Below are positions 8,789 through 19,229 of a DNA stretch of 64,000 nucleotides, piece after piece. Source of the stretch: Symbiodinium natans (lineage: Eukaryota > Sar > Dinophyceae > Suessiales > Symbiodiniaceae); assembly GCA_905221605.1 (NCBI GenBank), contig CAJNDS010000466.1:1-64000 (forward strand). Reading direction: 5' to 3'. The notes below the pieces were generated by a model. That model saw nothing but the letters and a program-made list of their open reading frames with translations. It did not search any database and was not told where the DNA came from. A program made the position numbers and the translations under genes. Position 1 is the stretch's first letter, and every line of letters starts with the position of its first letter.

Positions 8789-11700
8789 AGGCAGTCAGAT
8801 CGATGAGATGTGAAGTTTGTGAGGCATCGGCGGCTCCCAAAGCGGCAAGGCCTAGTACCCTGCCACACATGTTCGACTTCGGCGACCTCCTGGGGATCGA
8901 CATTTTCTATGCTCACGATTGCGAAGATCGCCGCCATGCCTTCTTGTCCATCGTGGATTACGGGACCTCTTTCCACATCGTCGGGAAGTTGGAGGGCCAG
9001 ACTGGACCTCAGCTGGAGGCAATGTTCAACAATCTTTGGATTGTACCCTACGGCGCTCCCAAAGGTATCGTGGCAGATCTCGAAGGAGGGCTCCAGGCCG
9101 GATTAGGGCGACTATGTGAATGGCACAACATAGAACTGCGACCGGTGGCAGCTCAAGGACACTGGCAAGCTGGGATGGTCGAGAGGCAAGGAGCCTGGTG
9201 GAAAGCCATATGGGAGAAAACGGTGCACGAAATGAGCATCACGACCGACGAGGTAGAGTTCGTGGTCCCCATCATCAATGGCGCGAAGAACGACTTGAGG
9301 AGGAGGAATGGACACAGCCCTTCCCAATGGGTGTTCGGACGAGCGCCTCGACTACCCGAAGACCTACTTGATCCGGATGGTGGAGAAAGGGTGATGTGGG
9401 ATCTCTCGAGCGAGGCAAGGTTTCAACGCCAGGCAGCCATCCGTGCCTCCGCACGGGTGGCCTTTCACAAAACGCAGCTTGACGACCGACTTCGCAGAGC
9501 TCTCCTCCAAAGGGCAAGGACAACGGCAAGACCGCTGGAGGTTGGAGAAAGCGTTCACTTCTGGCACAAGCGGAAAGACCGCAAGCGAGGTGGATGGGTA
9601 GGACCCGGGGTCATTGTGGGCAAGCAGGGCGGCAACTACTGGATATCAAGAGAGGGCAGATGTAGGTTGACGGCACCAGAACACATTCGACCTGCTTCGC
9701 CAGAAGAAGTCGGGGAGTTCCTGATGATGAAAGGGGCTCAACGAGAAGTCGAAAGGCTTCTAGCCGAGGATCCCGACGACCCGAACGTCTTCGCATCACA
9801 TGACGAACGCCTAGAAGAAGGGGACATCGATCTTGATGACTATGTGCACACCGACCCCGACGAGCCAGAGGACATAACTCTTGAGATGGACCAAGAAGAG
9901 CAGGAGTGGCCAGCACCAGAGCGCCGGCTGAAGCGAAAGACCACCGTTGCCGGACTACCACATGGGCCTCGACCTCGTGATGGAGCACTCGACGAAGCGA
10001 ACCAAGCGATGATGCTTAAGACCGACCTCACCAGGAGAGGAGTGGAGAAAAGAAAAGAGAAGGAGCTGAAGTGGAATGAGATCCCGGAGGACAAGAGAAT
10101 GCAGTTCCGCGAAGCTGAGAAGAAACAATGGTTGGAACATCTAGAATACGATGCTCTCGAACCACTCACGAAGGAGCAGACGAAAGCTGTGCTGGACCGG
10201 ATCGACCACAGCAGGGTGTTGAGGTGCAGGTGGGCTTACAAAGACAAGAATTGGGCGAAAAGGATTCAAGAGACCGAGGACAGCGAGGGCAAAACCAACA
10301 CTCCGTGGAAGCCAAAGGCACGGCTGGTGATAGCCGGGCACACCGACCCAGACCTCGGAGTGGAACAGCTCTCCACGGATGCTCCCACTTTATCGAGAGC
10401 GGGACTCACCTGTATCCTGCAGAAGACGGCCAACAAGCTGACAGCAGAGGACAAGTGGGGACTGGCTGCTGGGGACATCCGCTGCGCTTTTCTCACTGGA
10501 AGCTACCTCACCAGGGAGCTCTACTTGCACCAACCGTCGACTGGTTTTCCCAACATGAGTCCGGGCGAAGCGGTGAGAGTGAAGAAGAATGTGTTCGGCC
10601 TCGCAACTAGCCCACATGAATGGTGGGGGGACCTACAAGAAGGGGTGTTGGGCATCATCATCAACGACATCGATGCCCACCATCGCGGAGCATACAGATT
10701 TGCGCAATGCCCCTTAGACCCATGTGTCTTCATGCTCCGAGAATGGCGACAGGAGACCGGATTCCATGGAACACCTCTCGCCTACCTTGGGTGTCACGTT
10801 GACGACCTTCTCATCGCCGCTCCCCAAAGCCTGATGAAGCTTATCCAAACAAAGCTCTCTGAGACCTTCCCGGTCGAGGACTGGCAGGATGACAACTTCG
10901 AGTTCCTGGGATCACAGATCGCGGTTCTCGACGATGAGATTTCCATGGGGCAGGAGAAGTACACAGCCACGAGGCTCTTCAGCCTCGATATACCACCAGG
11001 GCTTCCCGAGGACGAAGCAGCACCGAAGGAGTTGATCGCAGACAACAGGAGTCTGGTGGGGGCATTGTCGTGGCTGTCAGCCCAATCCCGACCAGACCTT
11101 ACATGCTCCGTGAGCATGGCGCAGCAACTGCAAAAGCAGCCTACAATCTCCGACTTGAAGTTCACGAACAGCATAGGGAACCGGGCAAGGCAGTTCAAGC
11201 ACGAGGGATTGCACTTTCGCCCCATACCCGAAGAAAGGCTCATGTTCATTGTCTACCACGACGCCGCCTGGGCCAACGTTCCGGAAGACGATGACGGTGA
11301 AGAGCACTACAAGCTTTCTCCATCCGACGACGAGCGAGGTCTACAGAAGGAAGGACCTTTCGTCGGCAAGGCCGAAGGAAGAAGGGCTAAGCGAGGAAAC
11401 TCCAAAGTGGCCTCGCAGCTGGGATGCCTGGTGGTGTTTGCAGATCGAGGGGCACTATCCGGCGAACCCGGCAACTTCAACATCGGCGACTGGCGTTCTC
11501 GAGCGGGACAGAGAGTTTGCAGGAGCACTTTCGGAGCTGAAACTCAAGCATGTGTGGAGGGCCTGGAAACCGCCGAGTACATGCGATCTCTCTACGAGAC
11601 GATTTGTGAAGGAGAGCTCAAGACCGTCGCAGAGTCCGTCCTCCCCATCCTCTGCCTCTCCGACTGCCGGTCACTCTACGACCACCTTACCAAACAAGGA

Positions 11701-11796
11701 GTCCCTCGAGTACCCAGTGACAAGCGGCTAGCAGTAGATTTGGCTTCTCTTAGGCAAACCTCAGACAAGAAGTCTGGGGGAAAGGCCTACCGATAG
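8782..11796 (+). CDS. Pol: integrase, reverse transcriptase, RNase H (element 1)
   Basis: Open for 1004 codons, entered in the -1 frame relative to gag (nominal start GTG, so it is really a continuation). It begins with the CxxC of the pre-integrase zinc site (residues 10-13). The integrase core has D40, D99 and E134. A basic C-terminal region follows. The RT starts near residue 480 with ARLVIAGH and has its catalytic motif as HVDD at 672-675, instead of the usual YVDD. RNase H residues follow (STFGAETQA; CLSDCRSLYDHL). The ORF stops at 11796, but the conserved end (LPIAWIPGALQLSDILTKP) continues in another frame from about 11784 and stays open into the LTR (12062). A G5A3 run at 11776-11783 is the likely site of a 1-nt indel. 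Confidence 0.85.
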   Translation: MLKAVRSMRCEVCEASAAPKAARPSTLPHMFDFGDLLGIDIFYAHDCEDRRHAFLSIVDYGTSFHIVGKLEGQTGPQLEAMFNNLWIVPYGAPKGIVADLEGGLQAGLGRLCEWHNIELRPVAAQGHWQAGMVERQGAWWKAIWEKTVHEMSITTDEVEFVVPIINGAKNDLRRRNGHSPSQWVFGRAPRLPEDLLDPDGGERVMWDLSSEARFQRQAAIRASARVAFHKTQLDDRLRRALLQRARTTARPLEVGESVHFWHKRKDRKRGGWVGPGVIVGKQGGNYWISREGRCRLTAPEHIRPASPEEVGEFLMMKGAQREVERLLAEDPDDPNVFASHDERLEEGDIDLDDYVHTDPDEPEDITLEMDQEEQEWPAPERRLKRKTTVAGLPHGPRPRDGALDEANQAMMLKTDLTRRGVEKRKEKELKWNEIPEDKRMQFREAEKKQWLEHLEYDALEPLTKEQTKAVLDRIDHSRVLRCRWAYKDKNWAKRIQETEDSEGKTNTPWKPKARLVIAGHTDPDLGVEQLSTDAPTLSRAGLTCILQKTANKLTAEDKWGLAAGDIRCAFLTGSYLTRELYLHQPSTGFPNMSPGEAVRVKKNVFGLATSPHEWWGDLQEGVLGIIINDIDAHHRGAYRFAQCPLDPCVFMLREWRQETGFHGTPLAYLGCHVDDLLIAAPQSLMKLIQTKLSETFPVEDWQDDNFEFLGSQIAVLDDEISMGQEKYTATRLFSLDIPPGLPEDEAAPKELIADNRSLVGALSWLSAQSRPDLTCSVSMAQQLQKQPTISDLKFTNSIGNRARQFKHEGLHFRPIPEERLMFIVYHDAAWANVPEDDDGEEHYKLSPSDDERGLQKEGPFVGKAEGRRAKRGNSKVASQLGCLVVFADRGALSGEPGNFNIGDWRSRAGQRVCRSTFGAETQACVEGLETAEYMRSLYETICEGELKTVAESVLPILCLSDCRSLYDHLTKQGVPRVPSDKRLAVDLASLRQTSDKKSGGKAYR

Positions 11797-11930
11797 CCTG
11801 GATACCCGGAGCTCTGCAGCTCAGCGACATCCTTACCAAACCCCAAAACCCCACTCTATGGTGGGAAAGGATGTCACAGAAGTTGATCGTCCCCATATCC
11901 CTTGCACAGAAAGGGGTGCTGATCAACAAC

Positions 11931-11941
11931 AAAGGAGGTGG
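11931..11941 (+). promoter_or_regulatory. Polypurine tract of element 1
   Basis: AAAGGAGGTGG lies 12 bp upstream of the 3' LTR, the expected position for plus-strand priming. Confidence 0.6.
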
Positions 11942-11953
11942 ACCGGGAACCAG

Positions 11954-12189
11954 TGTGAAACTTGAAGTCATCATGCCAATTCCCAGTCGTGGCAAGCTGT
12001 TTCCGTATGAGTATGAACTCCATCATCCCGAGTCCACCCAAGCAAATAAGAGTTTCACCTGACGAGGCATCTACATCCCGAAGGCATCTGGCATCGAGCG
12101 ACAAATGGGTCGCGAGCGAACATCAGGCCGGGTGGGTAGGGTAGGGCCCCCTAAGTACTTTGTGGTACCCGGCCTCATCTAGTTTGACA
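11954..12189 (+). repeat. 3' LTR of element 1
   Basis: 236 bp, identical by eye to 3647-3882. It is followed by the TTTAG duplication and 14 bp of telomere-like repeat. Confidence 0.95.
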
Positions 12190-15100
12190 TTTAGGGTTTA
12201 GGCGATCTCGAGGGCTTTGCAAACGTCGAAGAGAGCTCTTGGAAAAAGCTGCTTGGGCTTCCCGGTCCTACACCTCATCGCTCTCGATGAAGTCGGTGTC
12301 AGCTTGGGGACGACCTGATAGGACTGCTTGTGCGCACTTCCTTCCATCCTTCCTTCCATGCTTCCTTCCTCCCTCTCTCCCTCCCTCCCTTCCTCCCTCC
12401 CTCCCTTCCTGTGGCCCACCAAAGCAGGCCACCCCCCTTCCTCTCTCTCGCCCCCTCCCACCATCCCAGTTTCTGAGGGCCCCGCTTCCTGCTGGATTGC
12501 GCTTTGGCCTCGGCGTTGCGGGCTTCATGTACGTAAGCAGTGGCATGAAATGATTTCCATCCGGTTCTTCGAGCGGATCCCACCACCTAAAACTCAAGAA
12601 GGCCCAAAGACCTATCTTTCTGAGCTTGCACGTTGCCATGGTGGCCAGTCTCCCGCGTACTAAGCGAAACCGCATGGCGCGTACGCAGTGCTCCCGCTCT
12701 TCTGTCTCTGGCATCAAGCTTCAAAACTGGGACCTTCGCTGAGGGCATATATCTTCACTGTCTGAGTCATCTTCCTCGCCTCAAGGGCCAAGCAAGCTGC
12801 AAAGCTGCTACAACAGGCCACAAGCAAACTCTTTCTTGTTGAACTCCGGAAGGTCTCAGTGACGCACTGGAAGAATCTCCTGCACCTTGTCCTTGCGGCG
12901 GTCTTTGCGCCGTACTCTGAATGCCCAGTGCTGATGGCATGCCGCCTGCGTCGCTGCCGCATCATGGACTCGCAGCATGCACAGGCCAAGAGAGCGCTCG
13001 AGTCCACGCTGCCAGATTTCAAACAAGCTGCGCGCAGCATCATGCCCCCAAGCTTCATTCATCACAGCAAAGCGAGCACACCAGTCCAAATTTCCCTGCG
13101 ACGTATCACAACGCGCCGGTGGGCAACACCCTGACAACTTACCGCAGCCAAAGGCCTACCAAAGCCTCGAATTTTGGGGGCATTCTACATGTGCATATCG
13201 GATCGCCATGATCATAGCGTCAATAGTCATAGACTTAGACTCGCTGTAACCAAGGCGGGCACCACTGTTTGACTCTTGGAACCTTGGCACCACGATTGGA
13301 ACTCTTGCTAGGGCTTCGCATTGCCATCGGATCCCCCAAAAGGCAGAACTTGGAACAGCCCACATCTCAGCGCAGCGCGTTGGAGCTGTTCTTAGTAGTG
13401 GCTGAGGCCTGGTCCTGCTTCTCTCACTGGGAACCCAAGACTTTAAAAAAGGGACTTGAGAGTGCGGAGACCGCACGGGAACTTGCAGGACTCCTCATTG
13501 GCGGAGCAGAGCTGGGAGGTGGCCTCGCGCGTAAGGCGATATGATCTTGAAGACACATCCCAAAAAGGTTCTCCGACTGAGTCTGAGGTGCTGGCAGCGG
13601 TGGCTGCGAAGTCTTCCGTGGGAAAAGGCACTGAAACAAGCTCCGGGACCGCCTGGCATCCAGCCAGCCCAAGGTTCCGGAAAGGTCACACACATCGGTA
13701 CAACCGATGCACCTTGCTTCGTCAAGCTCCATGTAAAGATCGTCTTGGCGATTGACTTCCTGCTGCACCTTGGGGTTCAAGGGTTTCTGGGTCTGGGGTG
13801 GCGCCAGCATGCGGCAGCGGGGGCCTCCTCGTGCAGGAAGTCCCTCTCCTGCTTTAGTTCAAGCGCCATGTGGTCCTGCACCGGGTTTGGAACACATGAG
13901 TTGCAGACAGCTTGTCAAAGTGGCAGCGAGCACGACATGAACTGCACCATAGCCTGCCGGCATTGCAGGATATCCTGCAGCCCGGGAAGTGGGAGTTTCA
14001 TGAAGCTTTGTGTCGCGCCCCCTCCCTTGCTTTGAGTCACTTCGAATAAACCTGTTTGACATCCTTGCTTGCAGCCGTTGATGAGAACCAGGTTCAGGGC
14101 AAGCTTTCGAGGCTAAGCAGCACGAAGTGCGTGTTTGGCTTCCCGGTCTCTCTCATCTGTTCTGGCTTGGGGCTGCCATAAGCTCGGTTACCTCACAGGG
14201 ACCCCCCTGATTTCTCGGGAAAGAGTAACAAATCCTAGGGGGGGGGGGCTTGTGGGCTTCTCCGACTCCCGTTCGGACCTCCTTGACGCCGTGAACTTGG
14301 GCCTGGATCTCTCGAGCTTGCCTGGCTGAAATCTTGGTAGGGTTTTTATTGGGGTTTAAACGGGGTTTATAGGGTTGTATAGGGTTTTATGGGGGTTGAG
14401 GGATTGGGGCTTGATGTTCTTTAGCAAAGCTCGTGGTTCATGGGATCTCCGCTTATCAGCTGGTGGATGTCCCTCCTGCATTCGGGCGTCTGCCCAACTC
14501 CGTGTTGCTGCGGCTGCTTGCGGGGCTGCCGTCTGTCGGTCGCACGGAGCTTCATTCTCCGGTGACGGAAGGTGTCTGGACTTGAACCGAAAAACATGGC
14601 ACTTCCCTGGAACTCCGAATGGACCGGCGCTGCTACGACCATTCTGCAAGTAACGAAGAAGCTTAAAATGCCAGAGGCGATCGCCCCCCTAAACAGAACA
14701 GCCCGCAGCCTGGTCACCCTCTGAATCTCAGCATTCTTGACACTGGCAGCCTGCTCTGCCTCACATGTCCCAAGGGGCACGTCGCCATCGCAAAGGAGCT
14801 TCTAAGATGCAAAAGAGCTCTGAATCCCGCCTCCTCTGCCTCCTCATGCAGAAGGGACCACTCACACCTTCCCCACTTCTTCGAAGTGTCAATCCAGGCA
14901 AGAGGTGCTGCTGTGGAGATGCGGTAAATTCTGAACTAGGAGTCAGAAAGCAAGCCGGATCTGTCGCAGACAAGCATGGGTGTCCGAACTCATGCCGGGC
15001 AGTCCCTGCAGCACCCAGCGCCACTGCGCAGCGCTGCTGGCTTTCTTCAGCTGCTTGCATCTCCTCTGGGAGCCCATTGTGGGCAGCCACTTAGTAGCTA

Positions 15101-17099
15101 AACCCCCCTCTCCATTTGAGAGAACTCTTCCCACAAACAGAGAAAAAAAAAGAGGATGGCCTCCTCGAGCTCCTCCATTCGGTCTCGGAGAGCTGCGGCC
15201 TCGCGCTCGCAAAGCACTGCCTGAGGAGTCGAAAGGAAGCGGGGGGAGTGCACTGTAAGAATCCTCTCAGGACGCTCTCAGGACGCTCTCAGACCTCCCA
15301 AGGCCGGTCTGCACTATTGCTTCGGCCTCAGCGTTTAAGTGCTGCTGCAACCTCTGGGCATCCCGGACACCTGGGCTGAGGCTGCGGAAATATCATGCGC
15401 GGGCGTCGTTCAGGATTGCTGTTCTAGCACCCTGTGCTGAGGTGGAGGGTCTCCCGCGGTTAGCGCTGCACACGCCACCTAAACTCGCTCTTTGCCACCT
15501 CTCTGCTCGCTCTTGCTGAGCGAGTTTGTTGGGTCCGTTTCAGCGAGCACTTTTGGCCGAGTCTCGCCTTAAAGCATGACAAAACAACAGAAAATGACAA
15601 TGCATTAACCTTTCGGAAAGAAAGCCCAGGTTGGAGGGGTAAAGGGCTCTGGGGAGTAAAGATGGGCTGCATGGGCTGCTCGCGTCTGCGAAGTTTGACC
15701 GCGCCGCGCAAGTCTGCAGCAGGACCCTTCTTCGTCAACTTCCCCCACTTCCGGCGCAACTCCGTGGAAAACAGGGAAGAAAAAGGGGGGTCGGCACGAG
15801 AGCAGACGAAGAGCACTCTAAAGTTCCGCCCGACCAGAACTGATAGATGCCTTTTTCTCTGGAATGCCCAGGTCTCAGCAAAGCGAAAGCTGAGGGTCCT
15901 GGCTCTGTACTTCTGTGCCAGGGGAGTGGGTCATCGCCTGGTATCTTGAAGCACGAGATTCTGCCAAAAGGGTACCTGGAGGTAGTTAGGATTCACGGCC
16001 TTGTTCTTCTCCCAGGCGACGAGCTCTCGCTCACCAGCCACCTGCAACGAAACTTCAACCGCTTCCCTAAACCCTAACACCCGAAACCCTAAACCCTAGA
16101 ACCCTAAACACCAAACGGCAAAACCCTCAACCCCCAAACACACCAGGACGGTGCCTCAAGCTCTGCGCGGCCGTCCCGCTCGGCGTCCAGGTGCTCCCGC
16201 AGGTCGGTCTCAAGCGCAGTATCCCAACAGCAAAGGGTTTCGGGCCCTTCAGGGTTTAGGGTTTAGGGGCTGAATTAGGGGTTTAGGGTTTCGGGTTTAG
16301 GGTCTTAGGGTTTAGGGGTTTAGGGTTTAGGGTTCGGTTAGGGCTATAGGCGGTATAGGGTTAGTGTAGGTGGCGGTGGAAAATGGCCCCCCCAGCCTGC
16401 ACCCGGACTGCAGCCTGCAGCTGCGCCTGCAACAATTCTGGTCACTGTAGGGGGCCTGGGGTTGAGGGGAGGCTTGCCCCTTTAGTGGCTTTAGGGTTTA
16501 GGGTTTAGGGTTTAGGGTTTAGGGTAGAAGGGGAAAGGGTTTAGGGATAGTGAGGCCCAGGGCATGTGCCGCTTGCCTGCAAAGAATCACGCACTGCGAG
16601 CATGGAGGCCAGCTGCTGCTCGTAGGCCTGGGGCGCAGCATGCCAGGCCCTCTCGTGAAGACTGCCCCCCTTTCTTGCGCTTACCCAACTTTACCCTGGG
16701 GTCTCCTCCACTCTGGAAGCTGCTTCAGCCTCTTCGTGCACCATGGCAGCCTCAGGCATGTGCTTTGTGGGGTTCTTATGGAACCTGGAACGGCGTGGAG
16801 GAGATGTCTGCACAGGAAAGGGGGTAAGCCCAAACTGCACCCCCCGGCCTGCAATCGATGACGCTGAGACTCCTCTCTAGAGAAAAGAAGAGGCAGAGAA
16901 ACAGAGAGGCACAGAGGAAGAGCCACACAGAGACAGCGAGGCAATGTAGGGATGGCCTAATAAAAATCACTAGGGGGCCAAACCCTGAACCCCAAGAAAA
17001 GAACCAACATGCACTAAAATGCCCTAGAGAACACCCCAACATCACCTCACAACTTCCCCAGTGTCCTAAAATACCCCAAGCCCGAAAATGCCCTTTTTA
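12190..17099. other. Host intergenic DNA with simple repeats
   Basis: No gene supported. There is a pyrimidine tract of CCTT/CCCT units at about 12340-12415, a G run at 14237-14247, degenerate GGGTTTAT repeats at 14335-14410, CCCTAAAC patches at about 16062-16130 and TTTAGGG patches at about 16250-16335 and 16490-16526. A purine-rich stretch lies at about 16870-16945. ORFs of 90-160 codons on both strands have no domain and mostly alternative starts. Confidence 0.5.
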
Positions 17100-17612
17100 A
17101 CCCTGAGCCCTAACCCCCGATGCCTACACCCAAAACCCCTAGAGCCTAAACCCTAAACCCTACACCCTAAGCCCTAAACCCTAAACCCTTAGAGCCTAAA
17201 CCCTAAAACCCACACCCTACACCTAAGCTCTAAGCCCTGAAGCCTAAACCCTAAACCCCTAGAGCCTAAACCCTAAACCCTGCACCCTAAGCCCTAAACC
17301 CTAAACCCCTAGAGCCTTAACCCTAAACCCCTAAACCCCTAAACCCCTAAACCCCTAAACCCCTAAACCCCTAAACCCCTAAACCCCTAAACCCCTAAAC
17401 CCCTAAACCCCTAAAAAACCCCTAAACCCCTAAACCCTTAAACCCCTAAACCCCTAAACCCCTAAACCCCTAAACCCCTAAACCCTTTAACCCCTAAACC
17501 CCGAAACCCCTAAGCCCTAAGCCCCTAAACCCCTAAACCCCTAAGCCCTAAACCCTAAACCCTAAACCCTAAACCCCTAAGCCCTAAACCCTAAACCCTA
17601 AACCCTTAAGAG
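17097..17612 (-). repeat. Telomere-like array read as CCCTAAA / CCCCTAAA
   Basis: Degenerate 7-mers with intervening TAGAGCC up to about 17325, then a uniform block of the 8-mer CCCCTAAA (about 17325-17545), then 7-mers CCCTAAA to 17609. On the minus strand this is TTTAGGG(G). It is the left half of a mirrored arrangement. Confidence 0.9.
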
Positions 17613-17713
17613 GTCTCAAAAGCGGGAGTTCTTTAGATCTCGGGCTCCTCGGAGAGCTCAGCTCCCAGGGCGGCACCTGCGACCCAAGCCCGCCATACGC
17701 CCAGACCCGGATA

Positions 17714-18180
17714 CTTTAGGGTTTAGGGGTTTAGGGTTTAGGGTTTAGGGTTTAGGGTTTAGGGTTCAGGGTTTAGGGTTTAGGGTTTAGGGTTTAGGGT
17801 TCAGGGTTCAGGGTTCAGGGTTTAGGGCTTAGGGTTCAGGGTTCAGGGTTTAGGGCTTAGGGTTTAGGGTTCAGGGGTTTAGGGTTTAGGGTTTAGGGGG
17901 TTTAGGGGGTTTAGGGGGTTTAGGGGGTTTAGGGGATTTAGGGGTTTAGGGGTTTAGGGGTTTAGGGGTTTAGGGGTTTAGGGGTTTAGGGGTTTAGGGG
18001 TTTAGGGGTTTAGGGGTTTAGGGGTTTCGGGGTTTAGGGGTTTCGGGGTTTCGGGGTTTCGGGGAGGTTTATAGGGTTCATAGGGTTTATAGGGTTCATG
18101 GGGTTTATCGGGTTTGTAGGGTTTATGGAGTTTTGAGGGTTCATGGGGTTTTAAGGATTTATAGGGTTTAGGGGTTAGGG
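17714..18180 (+). repeat. Telomere-like array read as TTTAGGG / TTTAGGGG
   Basis: 7-mers TTTAGGG with TTCAGGG variants to about 17880, then a block of TTTAGGGGG and TTTAGGGG (about 17880-18030), decaying into TTTCGGGG and GGGTTCATA-type units to 18180. The order 7-mer then 8-mer is the mirror image of the left array, across a unique spacer of about 100 bp (17613-17713). Confidence 0.9.
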
Positions 18181-18236
18181 AGTAGGGCTTGCGGGAATGT
18201 TTAAACAAGAGGTGGTGCACCAGGGTCTCTGGGAAG

Positions 18237-18395
18237 TACCCTAAACCTCAAAACCCATAAGCCCTAAACCTAAACCCTAAACCGTACACCCTAAACCTAA
18301 CCCCAAACCCTAAACGGCCCTAAACTCTAAACCCTATAAACCCGAAACCCCTAAGCCCCTAAACCCCTAAACCCCCTAAACCCCTAAGCCCCGGT
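18237..18395 (-). repeat. Third telomere-like array, CCCTAAA orientation
   Basis: Degenerate CCCTAAACC units facing the preceding TTTAGGG array. The order across 17.1-18.4 kb is therefore CCCTAAA, TTTAGGG, CCCTAAA. A weaker GGGTTTAAGGG-type patch follows at about 18510-18650. Confidence 0.8.
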
Positions 18396-18898
18396 TTCTG
18401 GGCCCCCGGCGCTCGGCCGCAGCATCCTGGAGCTCGGCGGCGATGGCGCTGCGGGCGTCCGCCAGGCGCTGCGTCAGCAGCCCCACCGTTTGGCCCTGCA
18501 GCAGATTGGGGTTCCTAAGGGTTTTGGGCTTAAGGGTTAAGGGTTTGGGGCTTTAGAGGTTTAAGGGCTTGAGGGTTTAAGGGTTGAAGGGTGTAGGGCT
18601 AAAAGGTTTAACCAGAGGGTCTTGGGCTTCAGGGCTTAGGGTTAGATGGCCCCAGATGTGCAGCCAGGGCCTGCTCATGGCAGCGATCGCGGAGCTCGCG
18701 CATCTCGCTGGAAAGCTCCGTCTGAAGGCCAGGCTTCGAAATCCGACGCGTCACATGTGAGGGTTTGCCAAAATCATCCAAAATGTGGGACCCCCAGTAT
18801 AGCCCCCAAATATTAAGGCTCCCTTATAAAAAGGACCACAAGGAGGCACCCCTAAGATCGCAAACCCCCACATGTCGCCACACTGTAGACTGTGGCCG

Positions 18899-18952
18899 CC
18901 TCAGTATGCCTCAGTATGCCTCAGTATGCCTCAGTATGCCGCAGTATGCCGA
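18899..18952 (+). repeat. Tandem 10-mer, about 5 copies
   Basis: TCAGTATGCC repeated at 18901-18950, the last copy with one change (GCAGTATGCC). No spacers, so it is not CRISPR-like. Confidence 0.9.
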
Positions 18953-19229
18953 GGGTCCGTGCCTGCAGCTCCTCTGCGGCTTGTCGTTCATAGTGAAGCT
19001 CGTTCATCAGGTCCTCTACAAGTAGCACTGAAAAGTTGTGCTGATGGCTTGTGTCGGACAAGCGCAGCTTCGACCTCCTCTTCGCATCTCAGACGCATTC
19101 TCCGATTGGCACCAACCTCAGGCGAGGTTTTATGCATGGACTCCGACACCTGGATCAAGCTATCCCTACGGCATCTCGGATGTGAGCACCTCAGCCTACA
19201 CAGCTTCATCTTGCCCAGCAGAGCCCCTT

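Larger units (their letters stand above)
3647..12189 (+). mobile_element. Complete Ty1/copia-type LTR retrotransposon (element 1)
   Basis: Two LTRs of 236 bp, identical by eye, begin TG and end CA. The element is flanked by a 5-bp duplication TTTAG (3642-3646 and 12190-12194). A primer-binding site follows the 5' LTR after one base, and a polypurine tract (AAAGGAGGTGG) lies 12 bp before the 3' LTR. Internal order is gag, protease, extra domains, integrase, reverse transcriptase, RNase H. Integrase before RT defines the copia order. Identical LTRs indicate a recent insertion, yet pol and the accessory region carry frame breaks. Confidence 0.95.

Noticed and set aside
8770..8800. Programmed -1 frameshift between gag and pol of element 1
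   Set aside because: No slippery heptamer is evident and an 11-bp direct duplication accounts for the frame change.
3655..12144. Identical 60-codon ORFs at 3655-3837 and 11962-12144
   Set aside because: They lie inside the two LTRs and are identical only because LTRs are copies.
12299..12717. Overlapping ORFs with EGRKEGR-type repeats
   Set aside because: They translate a low-complexity pyrimidine tract (12340-12415) and have no other support.
18899..18952. Tandem repeats as a CRISPR array
   Set aside because: No spacers between units, and the DNA is eukaryotic in character.
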